Shown here one piece after another: positions 15,926-25,130 of a stretch of 32,095 nucleotides of DNA. The notes under the pieces were generated by a model. The model made no database searches. It saw only the letters and a list, made by a program, of their open reading frames with translations, and was not told the origin of the DNA. Location: the NCBI GenBank assembly GCA_031287095.1, contig JAITTG010000083.1, positions 1 through 32,095 of the forward strand, written 5' to 3'. Every line of letters starts with the position of its first letter. The first letter of the stretch is position 1. A program made the position numbers and the translations under genes. This stretch comes from Candidatus Parendomicrobium reticulitermitis (GTDB taxonomy: Bacteria; Elusimicrobiota; Endomicrobiia; Endomicrobiales; Endomicrobiaceae).

Positions 15926-16186
15926 AATAGATCTCTTGCGCAATCAAAAAACTTGTAGGGGCGGGTTTCAACCCTGTCCGCTGGACGAATGACGAACCCA
16001 AATGGGAAATGGCAAAGAATAAACGACGAATGACAAAAGCGAACGAACGGCAAAAATGAATATTGAGACGCGCTATATGCGCGTCTCAATCCAGAAAGCA
16101 AAGAATGCAAACAACAAAATCAAAAAAATCCAAACCTACAACGCGCGCAATGTCAGTCTCTTTTTATTTCAATAAATTTATCAAAC
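15926..16186. repeat. intergenic repeat cluster with perfect 12-bp-arm palindrome
   Basis: No gene seen. Contains, in order: a 12-base end-like motif TAGATCTCTTGC (15928-15939), one mismatch from the TAGACCTCTTGC ends of repeats elsewhere in the window; a GTAGGGGCGGGTTTCAA element (15955-15981); an AT-rich motif shared with 26571-26605 and 26774-26815 (16017-16058); and a perfect palindrome ATTGAGACGCGC / GCGCGTCTCAAT around TATAT (16062-16090). The palindrome lies between convergent argG and the LOG gene. It lacks a T-tract but could still stall transcription. Confidence 0.65.
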
Positions 16187-16777
16187 TTATCCTTTAAGTT
16201 TAGGTATTCTCGGCAGTTTAAAATTGCGGCATTTTTCAAGAGCGGTTTTGGGATTGTCTTCAATGATTAGGAAATCAAGATATTCTTTTTGTAAAAATCC
16301 TTCGTCAACTATATATTTGATAAAGTCAATCAATTTGTCAAAAAAGCCCGCCGTGTTGAGTAAAACAATAGGCTTGTGTTCAAGATGTAATTGGCATAAA
16401 GCAAAAATTTGAGCAAATTCATCAAGCGTTCCAATACCGCCGGACAAAACAAAAAAACAATCTGAATTTCCAATAAGTTTTTTCTTTCTTTCATAAAGAC
16501 TTGGGCTTATTATAATTTGCGTATTTCTTTTATTTGAAAAAGGCTCAAGTTCTTCAATCAAAATTCCCGTAGCGCGCCCCCCATTGTCTAAAACGGCATT
16601 GGAAATTGCGCCCATAATGCCGATATTGCCTCCGCCATAGACAAGTTCCAAATTCTCTTTGGCAAGCAAAGAGCCAAGTTCTTTGGCTTGGGCAATATGG
16701 ATTTTGTTATTGCCTTCAGATGAGCCGCAGAATACGCCGACTTTTTTAATCAGTGTTTCCTCTATTGTGTTTTTCAT
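16187..16777 (-). CDS. LOG-family nucleoside 5'-monophosphate phosphoribohydrolase
   Basis: 196-aa Rossmann-like TIGR00730/LOG protein. Family members hydrolyse the N-glycosidic bond of nucleoside monophosphates (cytokinin nucleotides in plants; AMP/pyrimidine monophosphates in bacteria). Seen: VGVFCGSSEG (13-22), VYGGGNIGIMG (46-56), the Arg-Lys pair in ERKKKL (96-101) and SGGIGTLDE (112-120), where the usual P of PGGxGTxxE is S. The ATG at 16777, 5 bases after the thyX stop, is preferred; a TTG at 16804 would overlap thyX. Likely co-transcribed with purA and thyX, all nucleotide-metabolism genes. Physiological substrate unknown. Confidence 0.88.
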   Translation of the reverse strand: MKNTIEETLIKKVGVFCGSSEGNNKIHIAQAKELGSLLAKENLELVYGGGNIGIMGAISNAVLDNGGRATGILIEELEPFSNKRNTQIIISPSLYERKKKLIGNSDCFFVLSGGIGTLDEFAQIFALCQLHLEHKPIVLLNTAGFFDKLIDFIKYIVDEGFLQKEYLDFLIIEDNPKTALEKCRNFKLPRIPKLKG

Positions 16778-16782
16778 TTGAA

Positions 16783-17445
16783 TTATTTCCAAGGTTTTCC
16801 GCAAGGATTGTGTTCATGGCATTTGCCGCGCGCGCAGTCTGGACCGGCATTTGCAAAAAGGATAGGGGCTTCTTTTTTGGTTAACTTTAACATAGCGATT
16901 GCCATTTCTCTTATTTCCCATTGCGCTCTATTACAACATCTTAAAGAAAAGAAATGCCTCAATTCTCTTGCATTCATTGTGAGTATTATTTTTGTAGAGG
17001 CGGCATTGGGAAGTATATATCTAGCATCTTCTGCTGGGATATTTTGAGCGAGGAATTCCGCATATAATGTTTCGGCAGTTTTGATAAAACTGCTATATTT
17101 TTCAAGTAGTTTTTTATTTTTGCTTACGCTTGGGGGACATACTGTCTCTATGCCAGTTTTAAATTGAACATATCTTTGGCTTTGGACAGAAAAAGACGCA
17201 ATTCTATGCCTTGTCAGTTGAGAAAGCAATGCTCTTGAAACGCCTTCAATAGCAAAAGTGAAAGAAGAATGTTCTAAAACCGAAGTGTGTCCCGATGAGA
17301 TTACTCTTTCAAGCAAATCTTTTATCTTTTCTTTCGTAAGTTTTCTGCTTATTTCGTCTATATTTATTGCGCTATAACAAAGCCTTGCCGCAAGAGCGCA
17401 AGTTTCTTCAGGGTTTTTTGTGAATTTTAATAGTTTTATTTTCAT
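16783..17445 (-). CDS. thyX: flavin-dependent thymidylate synthase
   Basis: Makes dTMP from dUMP using methylene-tetrahydrofolate, FAD and NADPH. 220 aa, usual length. Seen: the ThyX signature RHRx7S at 79-89 (RHRIASFSVQS) followed by QRYVQF, the upstream VLEHSSFTFAIEGVSR block, and ARYILPNA.STKIILTMNAREL in the C-terminal half. The C-terminus has three Cys and a His (DCARGKCHEHNPCG), a possible metal-binding tail worth noting. A 200-bp repeat element separates it from purA upstream; the gene starts directly at the repeat border. Confidence 0.95.
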   Translation of the reverse strand: MKIKLLKFTKNPEETCALAARLCYSAINIDEISRKLTKEKIKDLLERVISSGHTSVLEHSSFTFAIEGVSRALLSQLTRHRIASFSVQSQRYVQFKTGIETVCPPSVSKNKKLLEKYSSFIKTAETLYAEFLAQNIPAEDARYILPNAASTKIILTMNARELRHFFSLRCCNRAQWEIREMAIAMLKLTKKEAPILFANAGPDCARGKCHEHNPCGKPWK

Positions 17446-17654
17446 TAGACCTCAATATAAAAGTAGGGGCGGGTTTCAAACCCGCCTGCTATTACGAAAT
17501 GCAAAAAACAAAACAGTAAACAGCGGTCAAATAACAGATTAGGATTTTGTCCTGCGCATTGCCACAGGGACGCGCAACAGCTGTTTGTTAGATGCAAGCG
17601 ACAATGCCTTATGCCCGTATATTCTTATTCTTTATCAGTTACGCAAGAGGTTTA
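17446..17654. repeat. MITE-like element between thyX and purA
   Basis: The whole spacer looks like one element. The left border TAGACCTC (17446-17453) abuts the thyX ATG and the right border GCAAGAGGTTTA (17643-17654) abuts the purA stop, forming imperfect inverted ends. The right ~40 bases (ATATTCTTATTCTTT...GCAAGAGGT) match the repeat ends at about 29490-29520 and 29690-29714. It carries a perfect palindrome GGCGGGTTT-C-AAACCCGCC (17468-17486) of the same family as 15955-15981. Confidence 0.6.
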
Positions 17655-18974
<1,320 letters not shown>

Positions 18975-18994
18975 TTATAACTCAAACGGGCGCG

Positions 18995-19003
18995 ATATTA
19001 GCA
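18995..19003 (-). promoter_or_regulatory. possible extended -10 promoter of purA
   Basis: On the minus strand TGC-TAATAT lies at 19003-18995 (extended -10 form TGnTAnnAT), with a weak T-rich -35. The start site would be near 18988, giving a ~44-base leader. No purine riboswitch fold was recognised in that short leader. Confidence 0.35.
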
Positions 19004-19069
19004 AAAATTTCAGTAAAAACAAAATGATGATTTGACATGGGAGATAGATGGATGGCAAAAGCAAAGGCT

Positions 19070-19172
19070 TTATCACAAGTTGCAGCCGCCATGCGGTGAA
19101 TAAAGAGCGCAAGTCTGGCGGCGGGCGCAAGATGTGAGCGCCCTTTCCTTAAACAACGACAAAGGCAAAGAC
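19070..19172 (-). repeat. dispersed ~100-bp repeat, inverted copy of 22687-22786
   Basis: The reverse complement of 19099-19172 differs from 22687-22760 at five positions by hand count (74 bases), with weaker similarity extending to 19070. Shared landmarks: TTGTTTAAGGAAAGGGCGCTC, split here as TTGTTTAAGGAAAGG and GCGCTC, then CGCCCGCCGCCAGAC. The two copies face each other across the hldD-hldA-kdsB operon. The rest of the spacer 18966-19341 shows no gene. Confidence 0.75.
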
Positions 19173-19341
19173 CGCGCAAGGAGCGCAAAACAGCAAAGGC
19201 AACAGCGTTAGTCTTGTCGTTTTGCGTTTTTGGAATTTGCGCAATTTGCGAGAAATCTGTTGCTGTTGTCTTGTTTTCGGCGTCATTTTTAAATGATTTG
19301 ACAGTCAGGATATATCTAAAACTTTTACAAAAAATTTCAAA

Positions 19342-19370
19342 TTGACACTACTAGAATAGTTTTATAAAAT
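19342..19370 (+). promoter_or_regulatory. consensus-like sigma70 promoter of the LPS-core operon
   Basis: Perfect TTGACA at 19342-19347, a 17-base spacer and TAAAAT at 19365-19370. The start site is expected near 19377, about 60 bases before hldD. A second upstream TTGACA near 19298 lacks a matched -10. Confidence 0.8.
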
Positions 19371-19436
19371 CGCCTCATTATTAAAAAAATTCAAAATAAA
19401 AAATAGATAGAAAAATAAATCAAATTTATGGAGTAA

Positions 19437-20402
19437 ATGATGATAGTTTTAACAGGCGGGGCAGGTTTTATCGGCAGTTGCTTTTTATGGAAATTAAATC
19501 AGGAAAAAATAAAAGACATTTTGGTTGTGGATAATTTGGACGGCGGGGATAAATGGAAGAATTTGGTTGGCAAAAAGTATTTGGATTATATGCAAAAAGA
19601 CGATTTTCTTGCTGCTGTTATCAATAAACAAGCCCCAAAACCGCAAGGCATTATACATTTTGGAGCATGCAGTTCTACCATTCTTACAGATTCAGACTAT
19701 TACATAAAAAACAATTATGAATATTCAAAAACCCTCGCTTTATGGGCTTTTGAACTCGGCATTCCATTTATCTATGCTTCATCTGCCGCTACTTATGGCG
19801 ATGGCGCTTTTGGTTATGATGACGACATATCAAAACTTAATGATTTAAAACCTTTAAATATGTATGGATACTCAAAACAGATGTTTGACTTATGGCTTTT
19901 AAACAATAATCACATTGATAAATCAACAGGAATTAAGTTTTTCAATGTCTTCGGACCAAATGAATATCATAAGGGAGATATGAGAAGCGTAATCTGTAAA
20001 AATTATGATGAAGTATCTCAAAAAGGGCTTCTCAAATTGTTTAAATCCTATAATTCGCAATATAAAGACGGCGGACAAATGAGAGATTTTGTCTATATAA
20101 AAGATGTGGTAGAGGCGGTATTTTTTCTCTTTAAAAATCCCAAAAAGACGGGCATTTTTAATCTCGGCACAGGCAAAGCGAGAAATTGGAATGATATAGC
20201 AAAAGCAATGTTTGCCTCGGCAGGTAGAAAGGAAAATATAGAATATATAGATATGCCGGATTATTTAAAGCCCAAATATCAATATTTTACTCAAGCCAAA
20301 ATGGACAATTTCAAAAATGCAGGTTTTGACAAAAGTTTTATGGAATTGGAAGACAGCGTCAAAGACTATTGCGAGTATTTGAAAACAAAATCATATTTAT
20401 AG
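19437..20402 (+). CDS. hldD: ADP-L-glycero-D-manno-heptose 6-epimerase
   Basis: Last step of ADP-heptose synthesis for the LPS inner core; extended short-chain dehydrogenase/reductase. 321 aa. Seen: NAD(P) loop TGGAGFIGS (6-14), HFGACSST (74-81), ASSAATYGDG (114-123) and catalytic YGYSK (Y143, K147), then KFFNVFGPNEYHKG and MRDFVYIKDVV typical of HldD. Two ATGs in tandem: GGAG at 19430-19433 is better spaced for the second (19440), which would give the usual MIVLTGG start. Followed by hldA and kdsB on the same strand. Confidence 0.93.
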   Translation: MMIVLTGGAGFIGSCFLWKLNQEKIKDILVVDNLDGGDKWKNLVGKKYLDYMQKDDFLAAVINKQAPKPQGIIHFGACSSTILTDSDYYIKNNYEYSKTLALWAFELGIPFIYASSAATYGDGAFGYDDDISKLNDLKPLNMYGYSKQMFDLWLLNNNHIDKSTGIKFFNVFGPNEYHKGDMRSVICKNYDEVSQKGLLKLFKSYNSQYKDGGQMRDFVYIKDVVEAVFFLFKNPKKTGIFNLGTGKARNWNDIAKAMFASAGRKENIEYIDMPDYLKPKYQYFTQAKMDNFKNAGFDKSFMELEDSVKDYCEYLKTKSYL

Positions 20403-20568
20403 GGCGCGTATTGTCTGCTGGTTTGACTTGTATCTGCGTCATTATTGCGGGCTTTGGATTTGTCGTTGCGAGAGTTAGTTTTGATTGCAGGTCAAGGCGG
20501 CGGATAGCGCAGGGATTGTGAGTTCAATCTCGCAAGTCAGATTCCGCAATGGCGGCAAAGAGTGTAAA

Positions 20569-21561
20569 ATGAAAAATAATAACCTTATCAATTTAATATC
20601 GGAATTTAACAAACAATCAGCGCTTGTAATAGGCGACATTATGATTGACAAATTTGTTTGGGGTTCAGTCAATCGTATCTCTCCGGAAGCGCCTGTGCCT
20701 GTTGTTGAAGTCAAAAAAGAAACGGAAATGCTTGGCGGCGCAGGCAATGTTGCAAACAATTTAGCCTCTTTTAACGCTAAAACATATATAGTAGGCGCTA
20801 TCGGCGATGATATTGAAGGGGAATTATTGACCGAAAGTTTAAAAGAAAAGCATATCAATGCGGATTATATTGTCTGCGATTCCAACAGACCCACCATAGT
20901 AAAAACAAGAATAATAGCCGCAAGCCAGCAAGTTGTGCGCGTGGACAAAGAAATCAAAGGCAGATTTTCTTCTCAAACAGAACTCAAGATGTTAAAAAAC
21001 ATAGAATCTCTTATGTCCAAGATAGATGCCGTGATAATATCTGATTACGGCAAAGGCATAGTAAGTCCCGCTCTTTTAAAAAGAACTATAGCATTATGCA
21101 AAAAATATAAAATCCCCATAACAGTTGACCCCAAAGTTGAAAATTTCAAAAAATACAAAGGCGTCACAACAATCACTCCCAACACAAAAGAGGCTATAGA
21201 AGGTATGGGAGCGGTAAATATAAGGACAGACGCCGATATGGCTGCTTTGGGCAAAAAAATTTTAAACTTATTGAAATCTCAGTCAGTTTTAATAACAAGA
21301 AGCGAAAAAGGAATGATGTTGATTTGCCCCAATAACAAGATAATAAATATCCCAACAAGGGCTAAAGAAGTATATGATGTTACAGGCGCAGGCGATACTG
21401 TGATTTCCACAATGACTCTTGCATTAGCCGCCGGGGCTGATTTGGCAAGCGCGGCAGAGATTGCAAATTTTGCCGCAGGCATAGTGGTTGCTAAACTCGG
21501 CACGGCTACCGCAAGCCCCAAAGAGTTAAGAGACGCTATTTTGGAGTTCTATAAACAATGA
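20569..21561 (+). CDS. hldA: D-glycero-beta-D-manno-heptose-7-phosphate kinase (kinase domain only)
   Basis: 330-aa PfkB/ribokinase-family kinase corresponding to the N-terminal half of HldE; phosphorylates heptose 7-phosphate at C1. Seen: VIGDIMIDKFVWG, SPEAPVPVV, LGGAGNVANNLA at the sugar site, TKTRIIA-type strand (VKTRIIAASQQVVRVDKE), and the catalytic TGAGDTV near residue 273. No nucleotidylyltransferase domain follows, so a separate HldC is expected elsewhere, along with GmhA and GmhB. The ATG at 20569 is preferred over an in-frame one 84 bases upstream that would add a non-homologous tail; the ribosome-binding site is weak. Overlaps kdsB by ATGA. Confidence 0.9.
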   Translation: MKNNNLINLISEFNKQSALVIGDIMIDKFVWGSVNRISPEAPVPVVEVKKETEMLGGAGNVANNLASFNAKTYIVGAIGDDIEGELLTESLKEKHINADYIVCDSNRPTIVKTRIIAASQQVVRVDKEIKGRFSSQTELKMLKNIESLMSKIDAVIISDYGKGIVSPALLKRTIALCKKYKIPITVDPKVENFKKYKGVTTITPNTKEAIEGMGAVNIRTDADMAALGKKILNLLKSQSVLITRSEKGMMLICPNNKIINIPTRAKEVYDVTGAGDTVISTMTLALAAGADLASAAEIANFAAGIVVAKLGTATASPKELRDAILEFYKQ

Positions 21562-22280
21562 AAACCGTTGTTGTAATACCCGCAAGATACGGCTCAACGC
21601 GATTTTTGGGCAAGCCTTTGTTTTTAATAAAAGATAAACCGCTTATTTGGTATGTTTGCCAAAAGGCTAAGCAATGTAAGAATGTTGATTTAATTGCGGT
21701 CGCCACAGACGATAAGAGAATATATGATGCGGTTAAAAGTTTTGGCTGCAGCGCTTTTATGACTCCCGAAACTTGCAAAAATGGGACTGAAAGATTGGCA
21801 TTTACCGCTCAAAAAGAACTAAAAGATTATGATATTTTCATAAATATCCAAGGCGACGAGCCTTTGATAGACCCGAATTTAATATCCCGCCTTGCCTCAG
21901 GTCTTCAAGAAGACAAAAATTTAGAATTTATAACAGCCGCATATCCATTAAAAGACGAAACCGATATAAAAAATCCCAACATAGTAAAAGTAGTTTTTGA
22001 CAAAAACGGATACGCCTTATATTTTTCAAGGCATTCCATACCATACAATAGAGACAATACTCCGGCTGCATATTACAAGCACATAGGCGTCTACGGCTAC
22101 ACAAGAGATTTTTTAATAAATTTCTCAAAAATGCCCGCCTCCCCGTTAGAAAAAGCCGAATCCCTTGAACAATTGCGCGCATTAGAAAGCGGGTGCAAAA
22201 TCAAGGTAATAATAGCCGCCAAAGACACAATAGGCGTTGACGCTCCCCAAGACATAGAAAAAGTTGCAAAATATTTATAG
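21558..22280 (+). CDS. kdsB: 3-deoxy-manno-octulosonate cytidylyltransferase (CMP-Kdo synthetase)
   Basis: Activates Kdo as CMP-Kdo for transfer to lipid A. 240 aa, normal length. Seen: VIPARYGSTRFLGKPL (5-20), ATDDKRI, the CMP/Kdo-binding region MTPETCKNGTERLA, NIQGDEPLI with the metal-binding Asp, YFSRHSIPYNRD, the KHIGVYGYTRDFL block, and the C-terminal GVDAPQDIEKV. Translationally coupled to hldA (ATGA). Together with hldD and hldA it shows that the organism makes heptose- and Kdo-containing LPS. Confidence 0.96.
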   Translation: MKTVVVIPARYGSTRFLGKPLFLIKDKPLIWYVCQKAKQCKNVDLIAVATDDKRIYDAVKSFGCSAFMTPETCKNGTERLAFTAQKELKDYDIFINIQGDEPLIDPNLISRLASGLQEDKNLEFITAAYPLKDETDIKNPNIVKVVFDKNGYALYFSRHSIPYNRDNTPAAYYKHIGVYGYTRDFLINFSKMPASPLEKAESLEQLRALESGCKIKVIIAAKDTIGVDAPQDIEKVAKYL

Positions 22281-22815
22281 CGATAAACTTATCATAGACA
22301 TAATTTGCAAATCCAATAAAAAATCAAAATTGGGATTGTAACAGACAAAAAATTTAGCGAATTTTTCCAACCTCATCATTTCCAAATGCCATACCAACCC
22401 TGTCATTCCCGTTCATCATTTTATGGTTTTTGGTTTGCGGGCTTGACCAGCAATCTCCGTCGTTTCCTTTTTTTGCCATTGCCGAGCCTCTTTCCAATTC
22501 CGTCATTGCCGAGCGTCTCTATCGGGAATCCACTTTCTAATAAAATCAAAACATTAGATATCTTTGAATCTTTTTACAAATCCTATTACATTTTCTATAA
22601 ACAAAATAACAGCAACGGTTTTCCCGCAAGTTTCAGAAACGCAAGTAACGCAAAATGACAAGATTATCGTTGTTGCTATTGTAGTTGTCTTTGCCTTTGT
22701 CATTGTTTAAGGAAAGGGCGCTCGCATCTATCGCCCGCCGCCAGACATGCGCTCTTTATTTATCACGCGGCGGCGGTAACTTGCGAGAAGCCGCCGCCAT
22801 TGCTGTTTCAGACCG
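22281..22815. repeat. repeat-filled spacer, no gene seen
   Basis: Holds TGTCATTCCCG and ATTGCCGA...TCGGGAAT (22505-22512 / 22522-22529), a variant of the palindrome at 29366-29390; GCGGGCTTGACC and GCAATCTCCGTCGTTT, related to 25083-25105 and 29168-29195; and the inverted copy described at 22687-22786. An open frame at 22386-22658 has repeat-derived composition and is not called. Confidence 0.6.
22687..22786 (+). repeat. dispersed ~100-bp repeat, partner of 19070-19172
   Basis: Inverted relative to 19070-19172, with five differences over the first 74 bases by hand count. Ends about 30 bases before the promoter of the GH57 gene. Confidence 0.75.
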
Positions 22816-22841
22816 TTGACTAATCTTAAATATGATATAAT
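22816..22841 (+). promoter_or_regulatory. extended -10 promoter of the GH57-nspC unit
   Basis: TGATATAAT (TG at 22833-22834, TATAAT at 22836-22841) is a consensus extended -10. A TTGACT (22816-22821) lies only 14 bases upstream, too short for a normal -35, so recognition probably relies on the extended -10. About 37 bases of leader precede the ATG. Confidence 0.6.
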
Positions 22842-22883
22842 CCGCCGCTAAAAAATTAAAATTATAGGCGGGCATTATTAAAG

Positions 22884-25070
22884 ATGAAAAAAGTCTATCT
22901 TTCATTCCTTTGGCATCAACATCAGCCAATGTATAAAAATCCAATTAACGGCATATATGAACTTCCTTGGGTTCGCTTGCATGCAATTAAAGATTATTAT
23001 GATATGGTTGCAATTCTTGACGATTTTCCCAAAATCAAAATCAATATCAATTTAGTTCCGTCTCTTTTGGCTCAACTTGAAGAATATGCCAAGGGTCTTG
23101 CAAAAGATAGATTTATGGATTTAACTTTGAAAAATGCAAATGAGTTAAATCTTGAAGATAAAGTTTTTATTCTTAAAAATTTTTTTATGTCCAATTTTGA
23201 CACTATGATTGCTCCTTATGAGCGCTATTTGGAATTATTTAAACGGCGCGGACGCCATAATGACGACGAAACCCTTGTAAAAATCGCAGGTTTATTTAGT
23301 CATCAGGATTTTAGAGATTTGCAAGTTTGGTTTAATTTGTCTTGGTTTGACCCTTTTTGGCGTAAAAATGACGGTTTGGTAAAATCCCTTTATGAAAAAG
23401 GCGAAAGTTTCAACGAAGAAGATAAAACAAAACTCATACAAAAACAAATTGAAATTTGCGCTAAAGTTATATCAAAACACAAACAAGCCCAAAAAAAAGG
23501 ACAAGTAGAAGTTTCTGTCACTCCTTTTTATCATCCCATCCTTCCATTATTATGCGATACAAATTGCGCTCTTGAAGCGTCGCCCTCAGCGCCTCTTCCG
23601 CAACGATTTTCTCATCCCGAAGACGCCGTTTGGCAAATAGAAAATGCCGTCAATTATTATGAAAAAATCTTTGGACAAAAACCAAAAGGCATGTGGCCGT
23701 CCGAGGGGTCGGTTTCAGATGAAGTTGCAAAACTCGCTTCTCAAAATGGAATAAAATGGATTGCTACCGACGAGGCTGTTTTATATAGAAGCAAGTTTCA
23801 GACCGCCAAAAATGAAAATCCCTCTTTTAGCCCTTTTAATTTAGTTTTAAACGGAACTGATTTGAAATTAAATATAATTTTTAGAAATCACAGTTTGTCC
23901 GACTCAATAGGTTTTGTTTATTCTAAGTGGGATGCGCAAGCCGCAGTCGATGATTTTATTCATAAAATAGAAAATTTAGCGGCGGCGTCCGGAAATAATA
24001 AAGCGCCGCTTATCAATGTGATTTTAGACGGGGAAAATTGTTGGGAGTATTATAAGAACGACGGCTGGGATTTTTTGAGCGCTTTGTATGAGAGATTAAG
24101 CCAAAGCGATTTGATAGAGACTGTCCGTATAAGCGATTATTTAGAAAAGTTTCCAACGACAAATACCATTTCAAAATTGACGGCGGGGTCATGGATAAAC
24201 GCCGACTTTTGGATTTGGATAGGACAAAACGAAGACAATACGGCGTGGAATAGATTAAATGACGCAAGAAAATTTTTAACGGATTTCATAGAAAAAAATC
24301 CGTCGTTTAAAGGCAGTCAAGCGCAAAAAGACGCTTGGGAAAATATCTATATAGCCGAAGGTTCCGATTGGAATTGGTGGTATGGCAATGACCACTCCTC
24401 AGACAATGACGCGATGTTTGATTTTTTGTATAGGCATAGATTAATCAAAGTTTATAATTGTTTCGGCAAAAATCCGCCCGAAAATCTTTATACGCCTATC
24501 AAGCAAAATATAGGTTATAGGAAGAGCGATGTCGTCAAAGCGCCCGTTTCGTTTATAAGCCCTAAAATAGACGGCAGCGCCGCAGGTTATTTTAAATGGA
24601 AAGACGCGAGTTTTTATGAGACAGGCAAAAACGGCGGCTCTATGCATCAAATATCGGCGGCTCTTAACGCTTTTTATTTCGGTTTTAATATGGAGAATTT
24701 TTATATTAGATTTGATTTGAATAAGTCGGTCGTATCGGATATTCTTGACGCTCTTTCTTTTAATATACATTTTGTAGAGCCTGTAAAAGCGAAAGTTTCA
24801 GTTTTTCTCGGCGGCGGCAAAATCTCAAAGTTTATTATCAATGTCGGCGGCGCAGAAAAAGCGCTCAAAGAACAAAATGCCGCGTATAAAGATATTCTTG
24901 AAATAGCCGTGCCTTTTTCTCAGTTGAATTTGCCTAATGATTATAAAGAAATTGCTTTTTTTGTAAGCATTGCTCAAAATCTTATGGAAATAGAAAGATG
25001 GCCGTATCAAGATACTGTGAGTTTCAAAAAGCCCGATGAAATGATTATATCTCAAAACTGGAGCGTATAA
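22884..25070 (+). CDS. glycoside hydrolase family 57 (alpha-amylase/4-alpha-glucanotransferase type)
   Basis: 728-aa GH57 enzyme acting on alpha-glucans; no signal peptide, so probably cytoplasmic and involved in glycogen or maltodextrin use. Seen: WHQHQP at 10-15 (conserved region 1), PWVRLHAIKDYYD at about 29-41, KGMWPSEGSVSDE with the predicted nucleophile Glu near 274, ILDGENCWEYY with the predicted acid/base Asp near 382, and SDWNWWYGNDHSSDN (region 5). The C-terminal ~170 residues are beta-rich, resembling the accessory domain seen in longer GH57 amylases. Substrate (amylase, amylopullulanase or alpha-mannosidase) cannot be fixed from motifs. Followed 60 bases later by nspC on the same strand. 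Confidence 0.9.
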   Translation: MKKVYLSFLWHQHQPMYKNPINGIYELPWVRLHAIKDYYDMVAILDDFPKIKININLVPSLLAQLEEYAKGLAKDRFMDLTLKNANELNLEDKVFILKNFFMSNFDTMIAPYERYLELFKRRGRHNDDETLVKIAGLFSHQDFRDLQVWFNLSWFDPFWRKNDGLVKSLYEKGESFNEEDKTKLIQKQIEICAKVISKHKQAQKKGQVEVSVTPFYHPILPLLCDTNCALEASPSAPLPQRFSHPEDAVWQIENAVNYYEKIFGQKPKGMWPSEGSVSDEVAKLASQNGIKWIATDEAVLYRSKFQTAKNENPSFSPFNLVLNGTDLKLNIIFRNHSLSDSIGFVYSKWDAQAAVDDFIHKIENLAAASGNNKAPLINVILDGENCWEYYKNDGWDFLSALYERLSQSDLIETVRISDYLEKFPTTNTISKLTAGSWINADFWIWIGQNEDNTAWNRLNDARKFLTDFIEKNPSFKGSQAQKDAWENIYIAEGSDWNWWYGNDHSSDNDAMFDFLYRHRLIKVYNCFGKNPPENLYTPIKQNIGYRKSDVVKAPVSFISPKIDGSAAGYFKWKDASFYETGKNGGSMHQISAALNAFYFGFNMENFYIRFDLNKSVVSDILDALSFNIHFVEPVKAKVSVFLGGGKISKFIINVGGAEKALKEQNAAYKDILEIAVPFSQLNLPNDYKEIAFFVSIAQNLMEIERWPYQDTVSFKKPDEMIISQNWSV

Positions 25071-25130
25071 TGACTGCCGCCTGCGGGCAAGACCCGCAAT
25101 CTCTGATATTGTCTAAAAATGGAGCGTCCA

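Noticed and set aside
22386..22658. 90-aa open frame in the kdsB-GH57 spacer
   Set aside because: Made of intergenic repeat sequence (CATTCCCG/ATTGCCGAGCG units) with no Shine-Dalgarno.
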